Shown here: one piece after another, positions 18,997 through 26,766 of the stretch | Layout of the letters: the number at the start of each line of letters is the position of its first letter | How positions within the stretch are numbered: position 1 is the stretch's first letter | Assembly (NCBI RefSeq): GCF_001280515.1 | Contig: NZ_LBIQ01000035.1 | Coordinates: 1 to 64,000, forward strand | Source: Mangrovimonas sp. ST2L15 | GTDB taxonomy: Bacteria; Bacteroidota; Bacteroidia; Flavobacteriales; Flavobacteriaceae | Length of the DNA stretch: 64,000 bases | Direction: 5' to 3' | The notes under the pieces: model-generated | What the model saw: the letters and a program-made list of their open reading frames with translations, nothing else | What the model was told of the DNA's origin: nothing | Databases searched by the model: none | Made by a program: the position numbers and the translations under genes

Positions 18997-19004
18997 TATA
19001 TTTG
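18997..19004 (+). promoter_or_regulatory. -7 element of tRNA-Arg
   Basis: TATATTTG, a perfect TAnnTTTG match 15 bp before the tRNA, the same distance as for P2 of tRNA-Glu. No exact TTG at -33. Confidence 0.6.
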
Positions 19005-19019
19005 CACCCACTTTAAAAA

Positions 19020-19093
19020 GGCCTCGTGGCGCAACTGAATAGCGCATCTGATTACGGCTCAGAAGGTTGCAGGTTTGAATCCTGCCGAGGTCA
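19020..19093 (+). tRNA. tRNA-Arg (anticodon ACG)
   Basis: Acceptor GGCCTCG / CGAGGTC (one G-U), D stem GCGC/GCGC, anticodon stem TCTGA/TCAGA with loop TTACGGC (anticodon ACG, read as ICG), T stem GCAGG/CCTGC. CCA is not encoded. A terminator follows 7 bp later. Confidence 0.97.
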
Positions 19094-19100
19094 CAACATA

Positions 19101-19130
19101 AAACCCTGTCAATTTTGATAGGGTTTTTTA
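19101..19130 (+). terminator. terminator of tRNA-Arg
   Basis: Stem AAACCCTGTCA / TGATAGGGTTT followed by a T run. Confidence 0.88.
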
Positions 19131-19149
19131 TTTCCCGGCAGACTTATAT

Positions 19150-19193
19150 GTAACCAATGTTACTTTTAAACCTTTTTGAAAGGTTTAGTTTTA
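19150..19193 (+). promoter_or_regulatory. operator a plus -7 element: promoter of DUF983-crp
   Basis: Palindrome GTAAC-CAAT-GTTAC at 19150-19163, then 22 bp, then TAGTTTTA at 19186-19193 (TAnnTTTG with the last base changed). The geometry puts the palindrome centre near -41, the position for direct activation by a Crp/Fnr dimer. It controls the operon containing the regulator, so autoregulation is expected. Confidence 0.75.
19167..19187. repeat. second dyad inside the regulator's promoter
   Basis: Perfect inverted repeat TAAACCTTT-TTG-AAAGGTTTA, between the GTAAC palindrome and the -7 box and touching the box. None of the other five promoters of the set has it. It could be a second operator (repression) or chance. 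Confidence 0.5.
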
Positions 19194-19209
19194 CTTCAAA
19201 TTTTTAAAA

Positions 19210-19596
19210 ATGTTGAAAGGAACAAAACTGTACAGCATATTTACTATGACATGTCCAAGATGTCAAGAGGGAGCCTTTTTTGAAGGGTCTATTTTTGATG
19301 TTTCCAATATTGGAAAAGTGAGAGACCATTGCCCTAAATGCCAAATGAAATATCATATGGAGCCAAGTTTTTATCAGGGCTCATACTATGTTTCTTATAG
19401 TTTGGGAGTGGCATTGTTTGTAGCCATATGGGTTTTAAAACTATTGTTTTTCCCAGATAAAGGTCCTGGGTTTCTTTTTGTGACTTTCTTGGTATCTTTG
19501 GTTATCTTAGCTCCAATATTATATAGATTGTCCAAAATTATTTGGGCCAATCTTTTTTTTAAGTTTAAAAAGGAAGATCAAAAAACTTCACATTAA
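19210..19596 (+). CDS. DUF983 membrane protein with zinc ribbon
   Basis: 128 residues. CPRC (about 15-18) and CPKC (about 41-44) form a zinc-ribbon-like N-terminal half, followed by two membrane helices (about 60-78 and 85-103) and a basic tail. DUF983 proteins have no assigned function. It lies 2 bp before the Crp-type regulator gene and shares its promoter. Its four cysteines are interesting in a sulfur context but may simply bind zinc. Confidence 0.82.
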   Translation: MLKGTKLYSIFTMTCPRCQEGAFFEGSIFDVSNIGKVRDHCPKCQMKYHMEPSFYQGSYYVSYSLGVALFVAIWVLKLLFFPDKGPGFLFVTFLVSLVILAPILYRLSKIIWANLFFKFKKEDQKTSH

Positions 19597-19598
19597 TT

Positions 19599-20231
19599 AT
19601 GATACAGGAACTCACCGAAGGATACGGTCATATATTTGAAAAAGCTTTAATCAACGATATCATTCAGGTTGGAACCTTTAAGGAAATTCCCGCAGGTCAT
19701 AAAATGATGGAAATAGGTGAGTTTGTAAAGTCTATGCCTCTATTGATATCTGGGGCTATTAAGGTTTTAAGAGAAGATCAAGATGGTGATGAACTACTTT
19801 TATATTATTTAGAAAAGGGAGATACCTGTTCTATGACTATGGCTTGCTGTATGGGGCAGCATAGAAGTCAGATTAGAGCGATTGCCGAAGTCGATTCAAA
19901 ATTGATTATGGTGCCTATAGCCAAAATGGAAGAGTGGACTTCCAAATATAAAAGTTGGAGGAACTTTATCTTTGAAAGTTATCATAATCGCATCAACGAG
20001 CTGTTATCAACAATAGATAGTATAGCCTTTTACCAAATGGACGAACGCCTTATTCAATATCTAAAGGAAAAGGCTCGTGTAAATAAGGAAAATATTATTA
20101 AAAATACCCATCAAGAAATTGCCTATGATTTGCATACATCAAGGGTGGTCATATCTAGGTTGCTGAAAAAGCTAGAGCAAATGGGAAAGATAGAGCTGCA
20201 TAGAAATTATCTTGAAATAATTGATTTGTAG
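19599..20231 (+). CDS. Crp/Fnr-family regulator with cysteine cassette, probable sulfur sensor
   Basis: 210 residues. A cNMP-binding-like beta roll (about 25-110), a long dimer helix (about 118-145) and a winged helix-turn-helix with THQEIAYDLHTSRVVISRLL (about 170-189). The recognition helix SRVVISR keeps both Arg of E. coli CRP (SRETVGR) but has Val for its key Glu. Where CRP has its phosphate-binding cassette, this protein has TCSMTMACCMG with Cys77, Cys83 and Cys84, its only cysteines. No CxxC cluster for an iron-sulfur centre is present. Gene context and six matching operators suggest it activates the sulfide genes in response to sulfide or persulfide; that is inference. Confidence 0.85.
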   Translation: MIQELTEGYGHIFEKALINDIIQVGTFKEIPAGHKMMEIGEFVKSMPLLISGAIKVLREDQDGDELLLYYLEKGDTCSMTMACCMGQHRSQIRAIAEVDSKLIMVPIAKMEEWTSKYKSWRNFIFESYHNRINELLSTIDSIAFYQMDERLIQYLKEKARVNKENIIKNTHQEIAYDLHTSRVVISRLLKKLEQMGKIELHRNYLEIIDL

Positions 20232-20237
20232 TTTTAT

Positions 20238-20281
20238 GTAACACTTGTTACTGCGAGCCTGAGTGTCTCCCCATAAATTTG
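20238..20281 (+). promoter_or_regulatory. operator b plus -7 element: promoter of the TauE-type gene
   Basis: GTAAC-ACTT-GTTAC at 20238-20251, 22 bp, then a perfect -7 box TAAATTTG at 20274-20281. ATG follows at 20303. The operator starts 7 bp after the stop of the regulator gene. Confidence 0.78.
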
Positions 20282-20302
20282 CCTTAAAACGAAATCAAAA
20301 TC

Positions 20303-21124
20303 ATGACACTACTAGAAATTTTTGGCTATATCAGCGCTTTAATTATTGGGATTTCTTTAGGCCTTATAGGTGGAGGAGGATCCATCTTAGCGGTCCCTGT
20401 TTTAGCTTATTTGTTTTTAATTAATGAAAAAGCAGCTACAGCGTATTCCCTTTTTATTGTGGGAGCAAGTGCTTTAGTAGGAGGGATAAAACAACATTTC
20501 AAGGGATATGTAGATTGGAGGACTGCTTTTGTTTTTGGAGCGCCAGCCATCATTGGAGTGTCTGTTGTAAGACATTATGTAGTTCCAGCACTACCAGAAG
20601 TTTTGTTTGAAATAGGTTCTTTCGAGTTTACAAGAAGGATGGGAATGTTTGGGCTTTTTGCTGCATTAATGATTCCGGCGGCGTTTTCTATGTTAAAAAA
20701 CAAGAAAGTCAAAAAAGAATTAAAGGCTGTTGAAAAACAAGAAGTCAAATATAATTATCCACTAATTCTTTTGGAAGGATTAATTGTAGGAGGAATCACA
20801 GGAATGATTGGTGCTGGTGGTGGATTTTTAATTATTCCAGCCTTAGTGATCTTAGCCAATGTTGAAATGAAAGTGGCGGTAGGGACATCTCTTATTATCA
20901 TTGCTTTAAAATCACTAATGGGCTTTTTCTTGGGAGATGCATTAACTATGAATATTGACTGGACCTTTCTTTTGGTCTTTACATCAATCTCTTTTGTAGG
21001 AATTTTTATCGGAAGCTATTTAAGTAATTTTATAGATGGTAAAAAACTAAAAAAAGGATTTGGATATTTCATTTTCGTAATGGCTTTTTTCATATTTTAT
21101 ATGGAATTCTTTGTGAAAAATTAA
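20303..21124 (+). CDS. TauE/SafE-family exporter, probably for a sulfur oxyanion
   Basis: 273 residues, about eight membrane helices in two related halves, each starting with a glycine-rich motif: GGGGSILAVPVLAYL (about 24-38) and GAGGGFLIIPALVIL (about 172-186). TauE/SafE proteins export sulfite, sulfoacetate or similar anions. Next to persulfide dioxygenase-like genes, sulfite is the natural candidate. It has its own copy of the island operator. Confidence 0.88.
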   Translation: MTLLEIFGYISALIIGISLGLIGGGGSILAVPVLAYLFLINEKAATAYSLFIVGASALVGGIKQHFKGYVDWRTAFVFGAPAIIGVSVVRHYVVPALPEVLFEIGSFEFTRRMGMFGLFAALMIPAAFSMLKNKKVKKELKAVEKQEVKYNYPLILLEGLIVGGITGMIGAGGGFLIIPALVILANVEMKVAVGTSLIIIALKSLMGFFLGDALTMNIDWTFLLVFTSISFVGIFIGSYLSNFIDGKKLKKGFGYFIFVMAFFIFYMEFFVKN

Positions 21125-21126
21125 AT

Positions 21127-21170
21127 GTAACCAAAGTTACTGAAAAGAAGGAGTTTACCTTTTAATTTTG
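21127..21170 (+). promoter_or_regulatory. operator c plus -7 element: promoter of the first MBL-rhodanese gene
   Basis: GTAAC-CAAA-GTTAC at 21127-21140, 22 bp, then TAATTTTG at 21163-21170 (perfect TAnnTTTG). The operator starts 2 bp after the TauE stop codon. Confidence 0.78.
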
Positions 21171-21202
21171 AATTATATCAAATTAATTTAAATCTAATTA
21201 CA

Positions 21203-22618
21203 ATGAAAGTAGAACAAATTTATACAGGATGTTTAGCGCATGCCGCCTATTATATTGAAAATAATGGGGAAGCAGCGGTATTTGATCCGTTAAGGGAAGT
21301 AGGTCCCTATATTGACAGAGCTAAAGAAGATGGAGCTAAAATCAAATATGTTTTTGAAACTCACTTCCATGCCGATTTTGTAAGTGGTCACCTTGACCTG
21401 AGAGCAAAAACTGGAGCTGATATTGTTTTTGGACCTAACGCCAAACCAGGTTATGAAGCTATTGTAGCTGAAGATGGTCAAATATTTAAGGTTGGAAATT
21501 ATCAAGTAAAAGTAATTCATACCCCTGGGCATACTATGGAAAGTACGACTTACCTTTTAATCGATGATAAAGGAAAGGAACACGGTATTATTACGGGTGA
21601 CACTTTATTTATTGGAGATGTAGGACGACCTGATTTGGCCCAACATGTGGTGGCAGATTTGACAGAAGAGAAGTTGGCGGCTCATTTATTTGACTCCTTG
21701 CGTAATAAAATTATGCCTTTAAGTGATGACCTAATTGTTTATCCTAACCATGGAGCTGGTTCAGCTTGTGGGAAAAAAATGAGTACTGAGACAACAGATA
21801 CTTTAGGAAATCAAAAGAAAACCAATTATGCTTTAAGAGCAGATATGACCAAAGAGGAATTCATTAAGGAATTGCTTACTGGGCTTACTACACCTCCTGG
21901 TTATTTTCCTCAGAACGTTTTAATGAACATCAAGGGGTATGAAAGTTTGGATACCATTATGGATCGCGCTACCAAAGCTTTAACGCCAGAGGAATTTGAA
22001 GTCATAGCCAATGAAACTGGGGCCTTGTTGTTAGATACTAGAGAGAATGAAGACTTTGCAAAAGGGTTCGTTCCAAATAGTATCAATATTGGTTTGGAAA
22101 GTAATTTTGCTATGTGGGTAGGAGAAATGATCCCCGATGTGAAACAGGAAATATTATTTATCACTTATCCAGGGAAGGAAGAAGAAACGATCACAAGATT
22201 ATCTAGAGTGGGGTATGACCATTCTATAGGTTATTTAAAAGGTGGATTTGAAAGCTGGAAAGAAAGCGGAAAGGAAGTTGATTCCGTATCCCGAATTTCT
22301 CCTAAAGAGTTAGAAAAAAGATATGAAGACAAACCACTTATTATTGATGTCAGAAAAAAGAGTGAGTTTGATTCTGAACATATTATCGATGCGGTAAATG
22401 TACCTTTAAATGAAATCAATAAACACTTGTCCGAATTTCCGAAGGACAAACCATTTGTTTTACATTGCGCAGGAGGTTACAGAAGTATGATTGCAGCCTC
22501 TATTTTAAAACAAAGAGGATGGGAAAATTTTGTAGATGTTGAAGGAGGTCTTGATGAAATCTCTGCCAACACCCAAATTCCGAAAACAGATTACGTCTGT
22601 CCCACAACGTTATTATAA
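21203..22618 (+). CDS. metallo-beta-lactamase fold/double rhodanese protein, persulfide dioxygenase type (copy 1)
   Basis: 471 residues. N-terminal ETHE1-like domain (1-about 240) with THFHADFVSGH (54-64), HTPGHTMEST (about 110-119), GDTLFIGDVGRPDL (about 132-145) and YPNHGAGSACG (about 179-189). The first rhodanese domain (about 258-355) has no Cys in its active-site loop, so it is probably inactive; the second (about 365-465) has HCAGGYRS with the catalytic Cys. Such fusions oxidise persulfide sulfur to sulfite with the rhodanese passing sulfur. It is monocistronic, ending at a strong terminator. Confidence 0.9.
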   Translation: MKVEQIYTGCLAHAAYYIENNGEAAVFDPLREVGPYIDRAKEDGAKIKYVFETHFHADFVSGHLDLRAKTGADIVFGPNAKPGYEAIVAEDGQIFKVGNYQVKVIHTPGHTMESTTYLLIDDKGKEHGIITGDTLFIGDVGRPDLAQHVVADLTEEKLAAHLFDSLRNKIMPLSDDLIVYPNHGAGSACGKKMSTETTDTLGNQKKTNYALRADMTKEEFIKELLTGLTTPPGYFPQNVLMNIKGYESLDTIMDRATKALTPEEFEVIANETGALLLDTRENEDFAKGFVPNSINIGLESNFAMWVGEMIPDVKQEILFITYPGKEEETITRLSRVGYDHSIGYLKGGFESWKESGKEVDSVSRISPKELEKRYEDKPLIIDVRKKSEFDSEHIIDAVNVPLNEINKHLSEFPKDKPFVLHCAGGYRSMIAASILKQRGWENFVDVEGGLDEISANTQIPKTDYVCPTTLL

Positions 22619-22651
22619 AGTACTCGTCAAAGTACCTACTCATTTTCTTAG

Positions 22652-22687
22652 AAAGCAGCATTGATTATGTCAATGCTGCTTTTTTTT
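22652..22687 (+). terminator. terminator of MBL-rhodanese copy 1
   Basis: Stem AGCAGCATTGA / TCAATGCTGCT, loop TTATG, then a run of T. Confidence 0.92.
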
Positions 22688-22704
22688 GTGGGTATCACGG
22701 GAAT

Positions 22705-22748
22705 GTAACCAATGTTACTGTAAGACAATAGGTTTGAAATTATTTTTG
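22705..22748 (+). promoter_or_regulatory. operator d plus -7 element: promoter of the six-gene sulfur operon
   Basis: GTAAC-CAAT-GTTAC at 22705-22718, 22 bp, then TATTTTTG at 22741-22748 (perfect). A second TAnnTTTG at 22729-22736 lies only 10 bp away and breaks the spacing seen elsewhere. Confidence 0.78.
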
Positions 22749-22765
22749 AAAATAAAATAGAACGA

Positions 22766-24184
22766 ATGACTATAGAACAAATTTATACCGGATGTTTAGC
22801 TCAAGGAGCTTATTATATTGAAAGCAATGGTGAGGTCGCTATTATTGATCCGCTTAGAGAGGTTCAGCCATATATAAAAAAAGCTAATTGCAGAAATGCT
22901 AAAATCAAATATATCTTTGAAACGCATTTTCATGCTGATTTTGTTAGCGGACACGTTACCCTTTCCAAGAAAACAGGAGCCCCAATTATATATGGTCCAA
23001 ATGCGAACCCTAGTTTTGATGCTATTATAGCAAAAGATGGGCAAGAATTTTCTTTGGGGGCTGTTACCATTAAAGTTTTGCATACTCCAGGTCATACAAT
23101 GGAAAGTACGACCTATTTGTTGCGAGATGAACATGGTAAGGATCATGCTATTTTTAGTGGAGACACCTTGTTTCTGGGAGATGTAGGAAGACCTGATTTA
23201 GCTCAAAAGGCGGCAGATATGACCCAAGAACAATTAGCAGAAACCCTTTTTGATTCCTTAAGGGATAAAATTATGCCTTTATCAGATGACGTAGTGGTTT
23301 ATCCGGCACATGGTGCTGGTTCAGCCTGTGGTAAAAACATGATGAAGGAAACTGTAGATACCTTAGGTCACCAAAAGGAAATGAATTATGCTTTGAGAGC
23401 AGATATGACCAAAGAGGAGTTTGTAAGAGAAGTAACAGATGGTCTTTTGCCTCCACCTGAATATTTTCCTTTGAATGTCAAATTGAATAAAGAAGGTTAT
23501 GAGGATATAGATAAGGTTTTGGCTCAAGGTACTAGAGCTTTAACACCTAATGAGTTTGAATTGGCAGCTAATGAAACAGGAGCTATTGTGTTGGATGTTA
23601 GATCAGAAGAAGAATTTTCAAAAGGTCATATCCCAAGGTCCATATTTATTGGTTTAGATGGCAATTTTGCACCTTGGGTAGGAGCATTGATAGCAGATAT
23701 TGCTCAACCCTTGTTGTTGGTAGTTGAAGAGGATCGTGTCGAAGAGGCAGTTACTAGATTGTCAAGAGTAGGATTTGACCAAACTTTAGGTTATTTAAAA
23801 GGTGGGTTTGAATCCTGGAAAACAGAATCAAAAGATTATGATTCGGTTTGCTCCATTTCTTCAGAAACCTTTAAGGAAATTTTGGAAACTGAAGCACCCA
23901 TTGAAGTTTTTGATGTTAGAAAGGAGAGCGAGTATTTTTCAGAGCACTTGTTGGATGTAGAAAATACACCTTTAGATTATCTTAATGATTATTTATCAAA
24001 GTTCCCTAAGGATGATACATTTTATCTGCATTGTGCTGGAGGCTATAGAAGTATGATTACAGCTTCAATTTTAAAAAGTAGAGGATATCATAATTTAATT
24101 GATATAAATGGAGGGATTGATGGTCTTAAAGAAGCGGGAGTTCCTGTTACAGATTATGTATGTCCATCCACTTTAAACCAATAA
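22766..24184 (+). CDS. metallo-beta-lactamase fold/double rhodanese protein, persulfide dioxygenase type (copy 2)
   Basis: 472 residues, a clear paralogue of the preceding gene over its whole length. Metal motifs THFHADFVSGH, HTPGHTMEST, GDTLFLGDVGRPDL and YPAHGAGSACG are kept. Again the first rhodanese domain has lost the catalytic Cys and the second keeps HCAGGYRS. Both paralogues end with the same VTDYVCP or KTDYVCP element, whose Cys may take part in sulfur relay. It heads an operon of six genes with gaps of 36, 5, 2, 33 and 20 bp. Confidence 0.9.
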   Translation: MTIEQIYTGCLAQGAYYIESNGEVAIIDPLREVQPYIKKANCRNAKIKYIFETHFHADFVSGHVTLSKKTGAPIIYGPNANPSFDAIIAKDGQEFSLGAVTIKVLHTPGHTMESTTYLLRDEHGKDHAIFSGDTLFLGDVGRPDLAQKAADMTQEQLAETLFDSLRDKIMPLSDDVVVYPAHGAGSACGKNMMKETVDTLGHQKEMNYALRADMTKEEFVREVTDGLLPPPEYFPLNVKLNKEGYEDIDKVLAQGTRALTPNEFELAANETGAIVLDVRSEEEFSKGHIPRSIFIGLDGNFAPWVGALIADIAQPLLLVVEEDRVEEAVTRLSRVGFDQTLGYLKGGFESWKTESKDYDSVCSISSETFKEILETEAPIEVFDVRKESEYFSEHLLDVENTPLDYLNDYLSKFPKDDTFYLHCAGGYRSMITASILKSRGYHNLIDINGGIDGLKEAGVPVTDYVCPSTLNQ

Positions 24185-24220
24185 ACCCAAACTCAATTCA
24201 TTAAACAAAAATTAGTAAGT

Positions 24221-24571
24221 ATGTCATTTTTAAGTGATTTAATGGGGCTAGGTGCCCAGAATATAGAAGGAATAGATGTCCTTGAAATTTCAGAATATAA
24301 AAAGGCTATTCAAGACAATGTGCAACTGGTAGACGTCAGAACACCTGAAGAATACCAAAGAGGCACTATTAAAAATGCCTTGAATTTAGATTATTTTGAT
24401 CAGGGATCTTTTCGAGAAGGTTTTTCCAAAATGGACAAATCAAAACCCGTTTATGTTTTTTGCAGATCAGGACAGCGTAGCTTCAATGCTGCAAAAGTTT
24501 TGAAAAAAATGGGATTCATTCAAATATATGATCTCAAAGGAGGATATCTCGCCTGGGAGAAAAATTTTTAA
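24221..24571 (+). CDS. single-domain rhodanese sulfurtransferase
   Basis: 116 residues. LVDVRTPEEYQRGTI (about 36-50) and the active-site loop FCRSGQRS (about 81-88, catalytic Cys82), then LKGGYLAWEKNF. No signal peptide. It could move sulfane sulfur between persulfide carriers and sulfite to form thiosulfate. It lies 36 bp behind MBL-rhodanese copy 2 and 5 bp before the HMA-domain gene. Confidence 0.9.
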   Translation: MSFLSDLMGLGAQNIEGIDVLEISEYKKAIQDNVQLVDVRTPEEYQRGTIKNALNLDYFDQGSFREGFSKMDKSKPVYVFCRSGQRSFNAAKVLKKMGFIQIYDLKGGYLAWEKNF

Positions 24572-24576
24572 TTCAA

Positions 24577-24843
24577 ATGAAAACAGCAATAATAGTTCAA
24601 AATCTAAAATGTGGAGGTTGTGCAAAAACAATCATTTCCAAAGTGTCTGAAATACAGAATATTTCTGACGTTGAGGTTGACGTGATGCAATCCAAAGTTT
24701 CTTTTCACAGTAATTCAGAAGCAGATAGTTTGAAGGTAAAAGAGACTTTAAAGTCATTGGGATATCCATCAATTGATGAAGAAAATGGTCTAACAGCAAA
24801 AGCCAAGTCAATGGTAAGTTGTATGACAGGTAAAATAAGTTAA
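24577..24843 (+). CDS. HMA-domain (metallochaperone-like) protein
   Basis: 88 residues. It begins MKTAIIVQNLKCGGCAKTI: a ferredoxin-like HMA fold with the CxxC metal site as CGGC (12-15). A short C-terminal tail carries one more Cys (VSCMTG). Such proteins usually carry copper; here the two cysteines could also act on sulfane sulfur. Operon position between a rhodanese and a cytochrome c suggests a link to heme or copper delivery under sulfide, but this is not shown by sequence. Confidence 0.8.
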   Translation: MKTAIIVQNLKCGGCAKTIISKVSEIQNISDVEVDVMQSKVSFHSNSEADSLKVKETLKSLGYPSIDEENGLTAKAKSMVSCMTGKIS

Positions 24844-24845
24844 TT

Positions 24846-25310
24846 ATGAAAAAAATAGTGGCATTAGTAATGGTTTTTATAGGCTTGAATGCTTGTGAAC
24901 AACCCGAAAAAAAAGAGAACTATCTACTAGCGGCAGACCGTGTAGAGACTAGTCGTGAAAATCATCCAGGGAAAGCACTTTTAGATTCAAAATGTGCAGT
25001 TTGTCACAGTCCTACGGCTACAATGGATAATAGGTTGGCTCCACCTATGCAAGCTGTGAAAATGCACTATTTGGGATCAGAAACTAGTAAAGAAGATTTT
25101 AAATCTGCGATTTGGGAGTTTGTTAAAGAACCTACTCTGGAAAAATCCCAAATGCCTGGGGCCGTCAGGAAGTTTAAATTGATGCCCAAACAAGCATTTA
25201 GTGAGGAAGACATTAGGTTGATTGCAGATTATATGTTTGACAATGAATTGAACCAGCCAGAATGGTTTAAAGACCATCAAAAGCAGGGATGTCAGAACAA
25301 AAGACTTTAG
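24846..25310 (+). CDS. lipoprotein c-type cytochrome
   Basis: 154 residues. Lipobox LNAC (Cys about 17), one heme-attachment motif CAVCH (about 50-54), and several possible Met ligands in the LMPKQAFSEEDIRLIADYM region. It would be an outer- or inner-membrane-anchored monoheme cytochrome facing the periplasm. It lies 2 bp after the HMA gene. It could accept electrons from a sulfur-oxidising step. Confidence 0.85.
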   Translation: MKKIVALVMVFIGLNACEQPEKKENYLLAADRVETSRENHPGKALLDSKCAVCHSPTATMDNRLAPPMQAVKMHYLGSETSKEDFKSAIWEFVKEPTLEKSQMPGAVRKFKLMPKQAFSEEDIRLIADYMFDNELNQPEWFKDHQKQGCQNKRL

Positions 25311-25343
25311 CCAATAAGCTTTCTTCTGTAATTAAAAAGCTAA

Positions 25344-26081
25344 ATGAAGAATTTAAAAAGTTGTTTGTGGGGTATTTTATTACTTTTAGTAATACCACAG
25401 GCACAATCTCAAGATACAAATTACAAGCATTATAGTAGTTGGAATACCCTAATCTTAGAAGGTGCTATTAGTGCTAAATATTATGTGAGTACCGAATTTA
25501 ATTTTAGACGCACCAACTTTACGACAGATTGGGAGCAGTTTATTGTTAGACCCTCGTTTCATTATATTTCAAAAGAGGAAGTGGATCTTTCAATCGGATA
25601 TTCATACATTAAAAATTATGCGTATTCAAGTTTTAGCACTAGACTTGATGTATTGGAAAATAATGTCTGGGAGCAGTTGATACTCAAAAATAAGTATAAG
25701 AACTTCAATCTGGCGCATAGATTAAGATTGGAACAACGATTTAAAGATCGCTTGGTGAACAACCAAGGCGTTTATCAAATTGAGGGAACTAAGTTTAATC
25801 ATAGGTTTCGATACCGTTTCATAGTTAATATTCCCATTTTTAAGGAGGAATTGAAAACCAAATTACAGGTTACGGCTTATGATGAGGTTTTATTAAATTT
25901 GGATCAGGGTGTAAGGCCTAAGTCGCTCAATCAGAATTGGATGTTCTTGGGATTGAAGTATCGAATTAATGATAAGGTATCAATCAGAAGTGGGTATCAC
26001 GATGTGTATTTGAAACTCAACTCAGATTCATTTGTGACAAATCATATTTGGGAAACCACTTTGACTTATAAAATTATTTAA
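25344..26081 (+). CDS. DUF2490 outer-membrane-like protein
   Basis: 245 residues: signal peptide (about 1-22, ending QAQSQ) and an alternating beta-barrel pattern with WEQFIVRPSFHYI, AHRLRLEQRFKDR and the final aromatic-rich strand, as in DUF2490. Function unknown. Its inclusion in the sulfur operon suggests an outer-membrane channel or structural role. Confidence 0.8.
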   Translation: MKNLKSCLWGILLLLVIPQAQSQDTNYKHYSSWNTLILEGAISAKYYVSTEFNFRRTNFTTDWEQFIVRPSFHYISKEEVDLSIGYSYIKNYAYSSFSTRLDVLENNVWEQLILKNKYKNFNLAHRLRLEQRFKDRLVNNQGVYQIEGTKFNHRFRYRFIVNIPIFKEELKTKLQVTAYDEVLLNLDQGVRPKSLNQNWMFLGLKYRINDKVSIRSGYHDVYLKLNSDSFVTNHIWETTLTYKII

Positions 26082-26101
26082 AAATTTAAACGCAATTAGT
26101 T

Positions 26102-26398
26102 ATGGCAAAATTTTCAGAAATAGTTGCTTCATCTCAACCTACTTTGGTTGACTTTTATGCCGATTGGTGTGGTCCGTGCAAAATGATGGCTCCTATCCTA
26201 GAACAGGTTAAAGAAAGCTTGGGTGATAAGGTTAGGATTATCAAAATTGACGTGGACAAGAATCAAGCCTTATCAGCAAAATATGCCATTAGAAGCATAC
26301 CTACCCTTATGTTATTTAAGCAAGGGGAAATTTTGTGGAAACAACCTGGTGTTCTTCAAGAAAGAGATTTGACCCAGAAAATTCTAACATCCATTTAG
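26102..26398 (+). CDS. thioredoxin
   Basis: 98 residues, cytoplasmic. Active site DWCGPCKMMAPI (about 21-32) and cis-Pro loop RSIPTLMLF. It is the last gene of the six-gene operon; a dedicated thioredoxin would reduce persulfides or regenerate rhodanese. Confidence 0.93.
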   Translation: MAKFSEIVASSQPTLVDFYADWCGPCKMMAPILEQVKESLGDKVRIIKIDVDKNQALSAKYAIRSIPTLMLFKQGEILWKQPGVLQERDLTQKILTSI

Positions 26399-26524
26399 GA
26401 CTTTTATAATAAAGGATCAAAAGGAATGTAATGTTTTTGGTTAGATATAAGTGTAAATGTATGTTTTAGAGCATATTATTGCTTAACTTTAGATAAACTA
26501 TAAACTTGCTAAAAGATTAATGTC

Positions 26525-26725
26525 ATGAAAAATAACATGGGAAATCCAGACAGGACCATTCGACTTTTATTGGCTGTCGTTTTTATTGCCTTAGGGTTTT
26601 TTAATATCATAGAAGGTACGATTGCAATTATTCTGTACGTTTTGGCAGCAGTTTTTATCCTAACCAGCTTGGTCGGTTTTTGTCCGCTATATCCTATTTT
26701 AGGAATAAATACTTGTAAGAAATAG
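26525..26725 (+). CDS. DUF2892 (YgaP-like) membrane protein
   Basis: 66 residues. It has the core GNPDRTIRLLLAVVFIALGF (about 5-24), two helices, and FCPLYPILGINTCKK at the end. DUF2892 domains are often fused to rhodanese (YgaP), in line with the surroundings. The ATG at 26537 (MGNPDR) is an alternative start. It lies 126 bp after thioredoxin and has no copy of the island operator; TAACTTTA at 26484-26491 may be a separate -7 element. Confidence 0.82.
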   Translation: MKNNMGNPDRTIRLLLAVVFIALGFFNIIEGTIAIILYVLAAVFILTSLVGFCPLYPILGINTCKK

Positions 26726-26766
26726 ATTTTAGTCAGATTTCTAAGTTCTTTGTAAATAAACAATCT

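Noticed and set aside
22729-22736. TAGGTTTG as the -7 element of promoter d
   Set aside because: It lies only 10 bp from the operator; TATTTTTG at 22741 restores the 22-bp spacing shared by the other five promoters.
26425-26461. degenerate copy of the GTAAC operator before the DUF2892 gene
   Set aside because: Bases and half-site spacing do not fit, and the 14 bp located 22 bp above the -7-like box do not match the palindrome.
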